From: Pseudomonadota bacterium
Lineage (GTDB): Bacteria > Pseudomonadota > Gammaproteobacteria > Burkholderiales > Burkholderiaceae_C
Length of the DNA: 64,000 bases
Direction: 5' to 3'
Assembly: GCA_022566735.1 (NCBI GenBank)
Contig: JADFIG010000006.1
Location: 1 to 64,000, forward strand
Position numbers and translations under genes: made by a program. The notes below the pieces were generated by a model. That model saw only the letters and a list, made by a program, of their open reading frames with translations. It was not told the origin of the DNA and did not search any database. Below are positions 47,361-56,000 of the stretch, piece after piece. Positions within the stretch are counted from its first letter, which is position 1. The number at the start of each line of letters is the position of its first letter.

Positions 47361-47422
47361 GGTGCTTGAGGCCTGAGCCTCCCCGGACGGCGTGAGGCCG
47401 AACCGGCGGTGGCCGAACGAGG

Positions 47423-47447
47423 AAAGCTCCCCGCGGGGAGCTTTTTT
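47423..47447 (+). terminator. Rho-independent terminator after ompW
   Basis: AAAGCTCCCC (47423-47432) and GGGGAGCTTT (47435-47444) form a 10-bp stem closed over GC, with a T-run through 47447. The A-run on the left allows use by the convergent PEP-CTERM gene as well. Confidence 0.9.
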
Positions 47448-47477
47448 CATGGGCGTGGGCACCCTGGCCGGTGCGGC

Positions 47478-48182
47478 TCAGCGCTCGACCTGGCGGCGAC
47501 GCGACACCGCGGCGATGCCCAGCAGGCCCAGGCCCATCAGCGCATAGGTGCCGGGTTCGGGCACGGCCGGTGCGGCCGAGCTGACGTTGACGCTCTTGAC
47601 CGCGGCGGGCAGCCAGGACACGAAGCTCACGGTGCTGCCCAGCTTGGTCTGCAGGTCGGACGACAGCGTGAACGAGCTCAGGCTCATGTTCAGCGAGCGA
47701 GCCGAGGCCGAGCTGTCGAGGTTGTTCAGGTCGGTGCCGTTCAGGGTGCCGCTTTCCTTGGCGGCGACCAGGATGGACTGGGCCGCGTAGGTCTTGCTGC
47801 CGCCCAGGGCGGTGACGAACACATCGCCGTACAGGGTGTTGTCGGCGAAGTTGTACGAGAAGTTGGTCAGGTTGACGTTGACGGTGCCCACGAACATGAT
47901 GGTCGTGCTCAGGGCGATGCCGGAGGCGGCGTCGTAGGCGACGGTGGCCGGGCCGGTGGCCCCGGTCAGCGACACGCTGGAGATGGCGTCCGTCAGGATG
48001 CCGGTGCCGCTGTTGTAGGTGGCGCCGCCCAGCGCGCTGGCGCTGAAGGAGTTGGCCTGGATGGCCGCGGCGTCGAAGCTCACCGTCGATGAGGTGACGG
48101 GGTTGAGCGGCTGGAGGGCGGCCGAGGCGGTGCCGGCAAGGGCGGCCAGCGACAGCATGGCCAGGGGCTTGAGGTTTGTCAT
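47478..48182 (-). CDS. PEP-CTERM sorting domain protein (2)
   Basis: Exported 234-residue protein. The signal peptide (LAMLSLAALAGTASA) ends about residue 21. The body is Ser/Thr/Asn/Ala-rich beta-prone sequence with no known domain (FSYNFADNTLYGDVFVTALG). The C-terminus has VPEPGTYALMGLGLLGIAAV followed by SRRRQVER: PEP box, helix, Arg cluster. ATG 48182 is used; longer frames lack a signal peptide. It resembles exosortase substrates of EPS- or floc-forming Betaproteobacteria. Not obviously homologous to the PEP-CTERM protein at 41057 outside the tail. Confidence 0.87.
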   Translation of the reverse strand: MTNLKPLAMLSLAALAGTASAALQPLNPVTSSTVSFDAAAIQANSFSASALGGATYNSGTGILTDAISSVSLTGATGPATVAYDAASGIALSTTIMFVGTVNVNLTNFSYNFADNTLYGDVFVTALGGSKTYAAQSILVAAKESGTLNGTDLNNLDSSASARSLNMSLSSFTLSSDLQTKLGSTVSFVSWLPAAVKSVNVSSAAPAVPEPGTYALMGLGLLGIAAVSRRRQVER

Positions 48183-48324
48183 GTTCACGTCCTGGTTGCG
48201 GAGGTTGCCGGGCGTTCTGCGCCGCCCTGGCGGGGTCGTGAAGGGATCTTCTTTGCTGTCCACCGAATGACGTTCAGGGTTCGCACCCATCACCCCGCAA
48301 CCACGGGACATCAAACGCGACACA

Positions 48325-48945
48325 TCATGCCGAACTGTCGCCTTCTGCTCCTTCGGTGATCACGCCCACCAAGGGTTGGTCATGGGGTTGGGCCTGCAGC
48401 GCCTCGGGCGTCAGCCGCCCCAGCTCCCACGCCAGGCCGACCGCCGTGACGTGCGGGTGCGCGGCCAGGAAGCGGTCGAAGTAGCCGCCGCCGTAGCCCA
48501 GGCGGAAGCCTTCGGGCGTGAAACCCACGCAAGGCACCAGCACCACGTCGGGCACCACGGGTTCGCCGCTGCCGGTGGGGATGCCGCAGTCGTCCTGGCG
48601 GCTGGGGGCGTCGCCATCCCAGGCCACGAAGTGCATGTCCCGTGGCGAACGGCGGGCAAAGGGCAGGGCCAGGCGGCATCCCCACAGGGCTTTGGCCTGG
48701 ATCGCCGCATCCCTTGGGTTAAATTCACCTGCCAGTTCACCCGCAAGCGGCCAGTACACGCCCAGGCAGCTGGGCTCCAGTTGCGCCAGCACGCCCATCA
48801 GGCGTTCGTGCACCCGGGACTGGGCTTCGGCGAAGCCCGGGGTGTCGGCCCAGGCGCGGCGCGCCTGCAGGAGGCGCAGGCGCAGGGCCGCGCGTTCGGA
48901 GGTGGGGCTGGCGTCCATGGGGGCGAGGGGCTGCGGCTGGGACAT
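48325..48945 (-). CDS. 5-formyltetrahydrofolate cyclo-ligase
   Basis: ATP-dependent enzyme converting 5-formyl-THF to 5,10-methenyl-THF, 206 residues. Family marks: the N-terminal RAALRLRLLQARRAW, VYWPLAGELAGEFNPRD, LPFARRSPRDMHFVAW, IPTGSGEPVVPDVVLVPCVG and the signature GFRLGYGGGYFDRFLA. ATG 48945 or 48918 may start translation; neither has a clear ribosome-binding site. The first lies only 7 bp from the start of the divergent slt gene. It feeds the folate pool used by MetF. Confidence 0.93.
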   Translation of the reverse strand: MSQPQPLAPMDASPTSERAALRLRLLQARRAWADTPGFAEAQSRVHERLMGVLAQLEPSCLGVYWPLAGELAGEFNPRDAAIQAKALWGCRLALPFARRSPRDMHFVAWDGDAPSRQDDCGIPTGSGEPVVPDVVLVPCVGFTPEGFRLGYGGGYFDRFLAAHPHVTAVGLAWELGRLTPEALQAQPHDQPLVGVITEGAEGDSSA

Positions 48946-48952
48946 CGAGAGA

Positions 48953-51277
48953 ATGAAAGTCAAGACATTGAGAGACACGTGCAAGTATGCGTCCCGCCGC
49001 GCCAGGCGCTGGACGGGCGGACTGATCGCGGCCGCGGCCCTGGCCTGCCTCCCGGCACAGGCCCAGAGCCTGGCGGGCCTGGCCGACGACCGTGCCGTCA
49101 GCGACGCCCGCGAGGCCTTGCGGGTGCGCGACAAGGCCCGCCTGCTGGCCGACCGGGATGCGCTGATCGCTGCCCAGCACCCGCTGGCGCCCTGGGTCGA
49201 CTATTGGTATTTCCAGCTGCGCCTGGTCGAGATCGGCCCGAGCGAGGTCGACGAGTTCCTGGCGCGCTGGCCCGACAGCTACGTGGCCGATCGCGCCCGC
49301 AACGACTGGTTGCTGGAGCTGGGCCGGCGCCAGAACTGGCCGGTGTTCCTGCGCATCCAGCCGGGTTTCCGCATGAACGACGACCGCGAGGTCAGCTGCC
49401 TGGGCGTGCTGGCGCGCTTCCAGACACGCACCCCCATGGAGGGGCCGGGCGACTGGCGCGAACAGGCCCGCCAGGCCTGGTGGAACCAGAAGGATGCGGA
49501 TCACGGCTGCGATGCCATGGCCAAGGCCCTGCTCGATGGCGGCGTGCTGAATGCCAACGACGTGTGGCGCAAGCTGCGCCTGGCCATCGAGGCCGACAAG
49601 CCCAGGGCCGTGCAGCAAAGCGCCCGCCTGCTGGGTGACACGGTGGTGCAGGCCGTCAACCGCCTGATGAGCCAGCCGCAGGCCTTCCTGATGCCCTCGG
49701 TGCCGGGCGCGCAGGTGCCTTCCGGCGACAACGGCGTGCATGCTCCCGGCGCCAACATCGGCCCGGACAGCCCGCGCGGCAAGGCCAGGCCAGGCAAGGC
49801 GAGCCGCCACAAGGCCGAGGCCAAGGCGGGCAAGAAGGCCCGACCCAAGCCGACGCTGGCGCCCATCCCGGTGGGCCTGCCGCCGGAGCTGGAAGGCCCG
49901 CTGAACCTGCTGGCCCTGGTCCGCTGGGCGGGGATCGACCCGGCCGCCGCGGCCAGCGCCCTGGACGACGCCGGTGCACGCGAGCGCTGGCACTGGCGCG
50001 CCGAAGAGGCCGCCTGGGCCTGGTCGCAGGTCGGGCGTGCCGCGGCCTGGCGCCTGCAACCCGAGGCGCCGGCCTATTTCGAGCGGGCCCTGGCCGACCG
50101 CGCCGTGGCCGCCAGCACCGGCGAGTGGCGCGGCGATGCCTCCCGGCTGGCAGCGGCCTGGTCGCCCGAGACCCTGGCCTGGATGGTCCGCGCGGGGCTG
50201 CGCTCGGCCACCGCCGGCACGTCCGCACGCTGGGGCCTGGTCGAAGCCGGCATCGAGGCCATGGCCCCCGAGCAGCAGCAAGACGGCGCCTGGCAGTACT
50301 GGAAGGCGCAGGCCCTGCTGGCACGCGCCAGGCCCATGTCGGCGGCGGCCCAGGCGCACGACCCGCTGCGCCAGCAGGCCCACGAGCTGCTGGGCCGCGT
50401 GGCCAACCCGCTGACCTTCTACGGCCAGCTGGCCGCCGAGGCCCTGCACCGCAGCCCGGCGCGCGAACCCGTCCGCCCCGCGCCCCTGACCGAGGCCGAA
50501 CTGGCCCAGGCCCGCGCCCTGCCCGGCGTGGACCGTGCCTTGCGCATGCTGGCGCTGGGCTGGCGCAGCGAGGCCGTGCGCGAGTGGAACTTCACCCTCA
50601 GCTGGGGCAAGCCGGGGGGCTTGAGCGACCGTGAGTTGCTGGCCGTGGCCGAGGAGGCCTGCCGCCGCGAGATCTGGGACCGCTGCATCAACTCCAGCGA
50701 GCGCACCCGCCAGGAGATCGACCTGCAGCAGCGCTATCCAACGCCCTACAAGGACGATGTGCTGGCCGCCGCGCGCGAGGTCGGCCTGGATGCAGCCTAC
50801 ATGTACGGCCTCATCCGCCAGGAGTCGCGCTTCATCGTCGCGGCCAAGTCCAGCGTCGGCGCCGCCGGCCTGATGCAGGTGATGCCGGCCACGGCCGCCT
50901 GGACGGCGCGCAAGCTGGGCATCGACTTCAAGCCCGAGCAGATCACCGACCGCCAGACCAACCTGCGCATCGGTGCGGGCTACCTCAAGCTGGTGCTCGA
51001 TGACTTCCAGGGCGCCCAGGCCCTGGCCGCGGCGGCCTACAACGCCGGCCCGTCTCGGCCGCGGCGCTGGCGCGAAGGCAGCCGTCTGGACGCTGCGGCC
51101 TGGGTGGAAAACATCCCCTTCAACGAGACGCGTGACTACGTCAAGAAGGTGCTGTCCAACGCCACCGTCTACGCCCACCTCCTGCAGGGGCGCAGCCTGT
51201 CGGTCAAGGCCCGCCTGGGCGCCACCGTGGGGCCGCGTGCCAGCAGCGCGCCGCCACCCGAGGGCGACCTGCCCTGA
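48953..51277 (+). CDS. slt: Soluble lytic murein transglycosylase (Slt type)
   Basis: Periplasmic enzyme cleaving peptidoglycan to 1,6-anhydromuropeptides. It has 774 residues, longer than Slt70 (about 645). The signal peptide is RRARRWTGGLIAAAALACL to about residue 38. A long alpha-helical superhelix (U and L domains) follows, interrupted around residues 270-305 by a Lys/Arg/Pro linker (RPGKASRHKAEAKAGKK). The catalytic domain near the C-terminus has the Glu in LIRQESRFIVAAKSS, GAAGLMQVMPATA, NLRIGAGYLKLVL and AAYNAGPSRPRRW. ATG 48953 gives the best signal peptide. The basic insert is odd and may bind wall polymers or nucleic acid. Confidence 0.95.
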   Translation: MKVKTLRDTCKYASRRARRWTGGLIAAAALACLPAQAQSLAGLADDRAVSDAREALRVRDKARLLADRDALIAAQHPLAPWVDYWYFQLRLVEIGPSEVDEFLARWPDSYVADRARNDWLLELGRRQNWPVFLRIQPGFRMNDDREVSCLGVLARFQTRTPMEGPGDWREQARQAWWNQKDADHGCDAMAKALLDGGVLNANDVWRKLRLAIEADKPRAVQQSARLLGDTVVQAVNRLMSQPQAFLMPSVPGAQVPSGDNGVHAPGANIGPDSPRGKARPGKASRHKAEAKAGKKARPKPTLAPIPVGLPPELEGPLNLLALVRWAGIDPAAAASALDDAGARERWHWRAEEAAWAWSQVGRAAAWRLQPEAPAYFERALADRAVAASTGEWRGDASRLAAAWSPETLAWMVRAGLRSATAGTSARWGLVEAGIEAMAPEQQQDGAWQYWKAQALLARARPMSAAAQAHDPLRQQAHELLGRVANPLTFYGQLAAEALHRSPAREPVRPAPLTEAELAQARALPGVDRALRMLALGWRSEAVREWNFTLSWGKPGGLSDRELLAVAEEACRREIWDRCINSSERTRQEIDLQQRYPTPYKDDVLAAAREVGLDAAYMYGLIRQESRFIVAAKSSVGAAGLMQVMPATAAWTARKLGIDFKPEQITDRQTNLRIGAGYLKLVLDDFQGAQALAAAAYNAGPSRPRRWREGSRLDAAAWVENIPFNETRDYVKKVLSNATVYAHLLQGRSLSVKARLGATVGPRASSAPPPEGDLP

Positions 51278-51321
51278 GGCCCCGGGCGGGGTGGCGGCCC
51301 GCCCGACAACCCAGCAATGGC

Positions 51322-51367
51322 ACAGCCCGCCGAAACCTCGGCCGTGGGGCCGTGTCAGGCGGGCTGT
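51322..51367. repeat. 10-bp inverted repeat forming a long hairpin between slt and barstar gene
   Basis: ACAGCCCGCC (51322-51331) and GGCGGGCTGT (51358-51367) are exact inverted repeats. The 26 nt between hold a second stem, CGGCC-GTGG-GGCCG. It lies between convergent genes, so a Rho-independent-like stop or RNA protection element is possible; there is no U-run. Confidence 0.5.
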
Positions 51368-51423
51368 CGTGGTGGCTGCCGGGGCAGACGTGGGGGACGG
51401 GACGCGGGCCGGAGGGGCGCGGC

Positions 51424-51981
51424 TCAGGCCGCGGCCAGCAGCGCCGAGGTGTCGAACACGCTGCTCATGGGCGGCAGGTTCATGACCATCGGGGCCGGGG
51501 TGTTCTTGGACACCTTGGCGGGCTTGACGTTCGGGTCGTTCTGGGCCACTTCGGCCTTGTCCCAGTTGCCGGCCGACTCCTTGCCCGAGACGGCGATGGA
51601 GTAGAAGACGCGGAAGGGGATCTTGCGCTCGCCCCAGTAGTCGGCGGCGTCGCGGAAGGCATCGAGCAGCTGCTCGCGGGTTTCGCGGTCCACGTTGCCG
51701 CCGGGGATCAGCTCCAGCACGACCACGAAGCCAGGCTGCGGGCCCGACTTGTGGACCATGTCGGTGATGCAGTCGTACAGGGCGTCGAGGTTCTTGCCGA
51801 AGTGGTCCGGGAAGAGGAAGTCGCGCGCGATGATGTCCAGCACGTCCTGCTTGCCCTGAGCGGCGCTCAGGTTGGTGTACAGGAAGTGGTGGCCCACCGC
51901 ATTGGCGGCTTGTTGCAAGTCTTCCGGACGGAAGGCCCGGATGGATTGAACGATGTTGGGTCGAACGGATTGCAACAGCAT
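51424..51981 (-). CDS. Barstar-family ribonuclease inhibitor
   Basis: Cytoplasmic inhibitor of barnase/RNase Sa-type ribonucleases, 185 residues. The barstar signature is FPDHFGKNLDALYDCITDM, preceded by FLYTNLSAAQGKQDVLDIIA; the Asp residues here are those that plug the RNase active site in barstar. A C-terminal extension of about 60 residues (from KIPFRVFYSIAVS onward) is absent from the 90-residue Bacillus protein but seen in beta-proteobacterial relatives. ATG 51981 is chosen. The ribonuclease gene lies 94 nt upstream on the same strand, so this is the cognate immunity partner. Confidence 0.9.
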   Translation of the reverse strand: MLLQSVRPNIVQSIRAFRPEDLQQAANAVGHHFLYTNLSAAQGKQDVLDIIARDFLFPDHFGKNLDALYDCITDMVHKSGPQPGFVVVLELIPGGNVDRETREQLLDAFRDAADYWGERKIPFRVFYSIAVSGKESAGNWDKAEVAQNDPNVKPAKVSKNTPAPMVMNLPPMSSVFDTSALLAAA

Positions 51982-52075
51982 GATCGCTTGGGGCCCGGGG
52001 TGCGTTGACCGGAGTCAGCGCCCTGTCGGGCAAGGTTGGAGGTCAGAGAAAAAGAGCGGGGGACAAAGAGCAAGG

Positions 52076-52597
52076 TCAGCGCTGGGGATCGATGGTTCGG
52101 AAGCTGGCGTAGTGATCCCCGCTGTAGAAACAAGTTTCAGGTTGTCGAACTTCTTTACCTCCGCAGACGATGCGCCGCGCGCCGCGGTCACGTTCGCCCG
52201 GGGTGGGCACGGTGTACTCCCGATAAAAGCCGCGTGGCCGACGTGGCAGCAGACGCTCCCGGTTGCCGAACACCACGCCGTCCTTCTCGTAGCGGAACGG
52301 CCCCCCAGCCAGAATGCGCTGGTAGACATCCTGCGCCTGCCGGGGCAGGGCGGTCAACGCCACCGGCTGGACGGCTTGAGCCAGCGCATCCGTCGCGGTC
52401 GGCACCTCGTCCAGCGGACGTTCCAGGTGGCGGCTCTGGCGGGCCCAGCCGGTGGCCGGGGCACTGGACAGCAGGACGCTGCAGCAGATCAGGCCCACCG
52501 CGGCGGCCATCCGCCAAAGAGGCTGCGGGCTTGTGGCCCGCGTGTCGGGATGATGGGGGCCTTGGCGGGTGTCCCTGGGGTGAAAGAGGCCGGCCAT
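52076..52597 (-). CDS. Secreted guanyl-specific ribonuclease (RNase Sa/N1 type)
   Basis: Exported ribonuclease of the N1/T1 (barnase/RNase Sa) family. The catalytic module is the last 90 or so residues: LPRQAQDVYQRILAGGPF, RPRGFYREYTVPTPGERDRG, ARRIVCGG, and ETCFYSGDHYASFRTID. By comparison with RNase Sa the Glu in YREYTV, the Arg in RDRG/ARR and the His in GDHY are the catalytic set, all present; a Cys pair could form the disulfide. A hydrophobic signal (MAAAVGLICCSVLLSSAP...GWA) precedes it. The start is uncertain: ATG 52597 is listed (173 residues), with 52609, 52654 or 52510 also possible. Followed by the barstar gene. Confidence 0.85.
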   Translation of the reverse strand: MAGLFHPRDTRQGPHHPDTRATSPQPLWRMAAAVGLICCSVLLSSAPATGWARQSRHLERPLDEVPTATDALAQAVQPVALTALPRQAQDVYQRILAGGPFRYEKDGVVFGNRERLLPRRPRGFYREYTVPTPGERDRGARRIVCGGKEVRQPETCFYSGDHYASFRTIDPQR

Positions 52598-52674
52598 TTC
52601 TGGACGCATGTCTGGGGCAGGTCGAGGTGCTGAAGGGGCTCTACAGCATCGCAAGCAGTCTGGTGAGGTCAGCC

Positions 52675-52734
52675 ATGCAGCGCTTCATCAAAGCCGATAT
52701 GCTAAAGAAACTGCTCGGAAATCTCAAGGGCTGA
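52675..52734 (+). CDS. Possible 19-residue small protein
   Basis: ATG 52675 with GGTGAGG upstream encodes MQRFIKADMLKKLLGNLKG, a Lys/Leu-rich amphipathic peptide. Its base composition is unlike its surroundings. It could be a real small protein or leader, or chance. No relative recognised. Confidence 0.2.
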   Translation: MQRFIKADMLKKLLGNLKG

Positions 52735-52884
52735 TTGCACTCCAGCCCTGGGAGAAGGGGCCTTTTGAAGGCTGTCACACGGCTTGTGCTAGGCCTTGGT
52801 CGCCGATCGCACTGACCCCTGCACCCACCCCCTGTCTGGGGGCCGCGGCATCGCACCGAAGTGGGGCGAACGGCACTGACCTTC

Positions 52885-52915
52885 GGTGACATTTGTCACG
52901 ACCTCTCCCTAGACT
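52885..52915 (+). promoter_or_regulatory. Promoter with CRP/FNR-like palindrome, surface locus
   Basis: GGTGACATTTGTCACG (52885-52900) carries GTGA-N6-TCAC, the core of a CRP-type site (TGTGA-N6-TCACA). The GTGACA inside it (52886-52891), 18 nt, then TAGACT (52910-52915) make a sigma-70-like promoter. The start would be near 52922, after the GTG at 52916, which supports ATG 53027 as the true start of the next gene. Confidence 0.45.
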
Positions 52916-53026
52916 GTGTCCGAAACTCGTACAGGGAGAAGGTCTTTGGGTGCGCACCTCGCGTCCGGTGGTTGGTTGTTCGGCGCGAAGCACCCGACCC
53001 AACACCCCGGCAGCACCTCTCGTCGC

Positions 53027-56000
53027 ATGGATCGGCTGGCCGTGGGGGCCTGGGCTCTGTCGCGCCTGCTGCGTCCGCTGCTGTGCATGCTGGCCGCCCT
53101 GGTGACCGCGCTGTGGCCGTCCCTGTCGGCCGCGCAGACGGCTGTCAGCGGTGCCATCAACGCGAACACCCGCTGGACCCTCTCCGGCAGCCCCTACCTG
53201 GTGGCTGACAACCTCTACGTCAACGGCGGCGCCACGCTGACCATCGACCCCGGTGTGGTGGTCTACATGGCCAATGCGACGCGCCTGCAGGTGGTGTCCG
53301 GCGCGGTCGTGGCCGTGGGCACGGCGACCCAGCCCATCGTGTTCCAGTCCGACAAGGTGCGCCAGGGCCAGGCCCCGGCGGCGGGTGACTGGGGGCCCTG
53401 GCTGTTCACGCCGGGCACGCTGCCGACCAGCCGCCTGGCGCACGTGCGCTTGCAGCACGGCAAGGGCATGGTCATCGAGGCGTCTTCGCCGGTGCTCAAC
53501 CACGTCGAGTGGCAGATGCACCAGGGCGCGGCCCTGACGGTCGATCTGCAGTCCTCGCCCTCGGGGGTGGGCCTGAAGGCCTCGGGGTGCGACCTCAACG
53601 GCATCGCCGTGCCTGCGGGCGACCTGACCGGCTCGGTCAAGTGGTCGCTGCGCGGCATCCCCTATGTGGTCAGCTCGGGCCGGGTGTCGGTGGGGGCCTC
53701 GCCGGCGCTGACCTCGGTGTCGCCCGCCTCGGTGGAGCGCGGCCAGACCGTGACGCTGATGGTCAACGGTGCGCGCCTGGGGGGCATGACCGCGCCCAGC
53801 TTCGACCGCGGGGGCCTGGCCCTGACGCCGTTCAGCGGCGGCTCGGCCTCGCAGGTCTACCTGCAACTTCAGGTCGCCGCCGATGCCCCGCTGGGCCAGG
53901 CGGCGCTGCGCATGCAGGTCGATGCCGGCGAGCTGCTGCTGCCCAATGCCATCACCGTGACGCCGCCCTTGCCGGCCATCACCGCGCTGTCGCCGACCTC
54001 GGTGCTGGCCGGTGCGGGCCTGAGCACGCTGACGGTGCAGGGGCGCAATTTCACCTCCGCCTCCGAGGTGCTGGCCAATGGCGCGGCCCTGCCGACCACC
54101 TGGGTCAGCGCGGCCGAGTTGCGCGCCAGCCTGCCCAACCAGACCGCCACGGGCACGTTGCAGATCCAGGTGCGCACGCCCGACGCCACGCCTGGCCAGT
54201 ACCTGAGCTCCGGCCTGGCCTCGCTGTCGGTGCAGGCCCCGACGCCGCCGACCGTGACGGTCGAGCCCACGCCGATCGCGCTGCCGCCCGATGGCCGCCC
54301 GCGTGACCTGACGCTGCGCCTGTCCAAGGCCGATTACCGCGACAACACCATCGCCCTGTCGGTGTCCGACACGAGCAAGGCCTCGGTGTCGCCGGCTTCG
54401 GTGACGATCCCGGCGGGCCAGACTTCGGCCAAGTTCACCGTGACGCCAGGAACGACCGCGGCCACCCTGAGCCTGGTGGCGGACTCGGCCACCCTGGCCC
54501 GCGTGTCGGTGCCCGTGTTCCTGACGGCGGATTTCCGCGGGGCCAACACCAGCTATGCCCAACCCGTGGGCGTGGTGGTGGCGGTGGCGCCTGGTCAGGT
54601 CACGCGCAGCGTGCAGCTCGGCAACAGCCTGGTGGGGGTGTCGGTCGGCGCGGTGCTGACGTCGGCCCAGCCTCAGGCCTGGCCGGTGGGCATCAAGCAG
54701 GTGCTCACCGTGGCCGGCCGTGGCATCGCCAGCGGTGCGACGGTGGCGATCGAGCCGGCCAGCGGCCTGAGCCTGGGCCCCGTGTCGGTGGCCGCCGATG
54801 GCAGCAGCCTGCAAGTCGAGGTCGACACCGCGGCCGCTGCGCCGGTGGGCGTGCGCCGGGTCATCGTCAAGGATGCGGCGGGCAAGCTGCTGACCTTCGC
54901 CGACGCCTCGCGGGCTGTGGTGCAGATCGTGGCGGGCCTGCCGGTGGTCGACTCCATCGAGCCGGCCACCGCGGTGCGCGGCGGCGCCATCAACCTGGTG
55001 GTGCGCGGCCGCAACCTGCAGCAAGGCCGCGTGCAGATCCTGCCGGCCGAGGGCCTGGCGGTGGACGCGCAGCCGGTGGTCAGCGCCGATGGCACGACCC
55101 TGACGGCGCGCGTGGACATCGCCGCTGCGGCCGTGCTGGGCAGCCGCGTGGTGCAGGTGCTGACGCCGGCCGGTGCGACCACCGAACAAGCCCTGGCAGG
55201 CAACACCCTGACCGTGGGCCAGACGGCGCGTCCGGCCGTGACCCCGGTGACCGCCCCGGTGGTGGGCGTGGTCGTCGGCCAGGCCAGCCGCACGCCCGAT
55301 CCGCAGGTGCGCCAGTTCGGCGCCGGCCTGGTGGGCGTGATGAGCGGCACCGGCGTGAGCAGCGTGACGCCGCGCACCGGCGTGATCGGCACCGACGTGG
55401 TCGTGCAGGTGGCGGGGTCGGGCCTGAGCTCGGTGACCGCGCTGAACTTCGTGCCCGCCGACGGCCTGACCGTGCTGTCCGGCCCGACGCCCTCGGCCGA
55501 TGGCAAGCAGCTGAGCTTCACGGTGCGCGTCGATGCCACGGCGCCGCTGGGCCTGCGCCGCCTGGTGCTGAAGAACGCCACGGGCCTGCCGGTGACCTTC
55601 TCGCGTGCGGAGGATGGCGCTTTCCTGGTGTCGGCCCCGATCCCCGAGCTGATGTCGGTGTCGCCGGCCATCGTGGTCAGCGGCCAGTCGGCCGTGCGCA
55701 TGACGGTGCGTGGCCGCAACCTGACGAACACCTCGGCGGTGCGCGTGGTGCCGGCCGATGGCATGACGGTGTCCGGCCCCTTCGAGGTGAGCGCCGATGG
55801 CACGACCCTGGGCTTCACGATGTCGGCGGCGTCCGGCGCGACGTCCGGCCCGCGTGCGCTGGTGGCGAGCTCGCCTGCGGGTGAGTCGGCGACCACGCTG
55901 ACGGCAGGCAACATGGTGCGCGTGGCCGCCCAGCTGGGCAACACCTACGAAGCCATCACGGCGCCGATGGTCGGTGTGGTGGTGGGCTCGGCCAGTGTCC

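Larger units (their letters stand above)
52598..53026. other. Intergenic region upstream of the surface locus
   Basis: About 430 bp with lower GC than the rest, notably 52680-52735. It holds a possible 19-codon frame (52675-52734, preceded by GTGAGG), whose status is doubtful. It also holds the promoter and palindrome at 52885-52915. No RNA gene or IS remnant recognised. Confidence 0.5.

Noticed and set aside
48737-52033. Long minus-strand frame opposite slt
   Set aside because: Antisense shadow of slt and of another frame of barstar; no domain, while slt has intact catalytic motifs.
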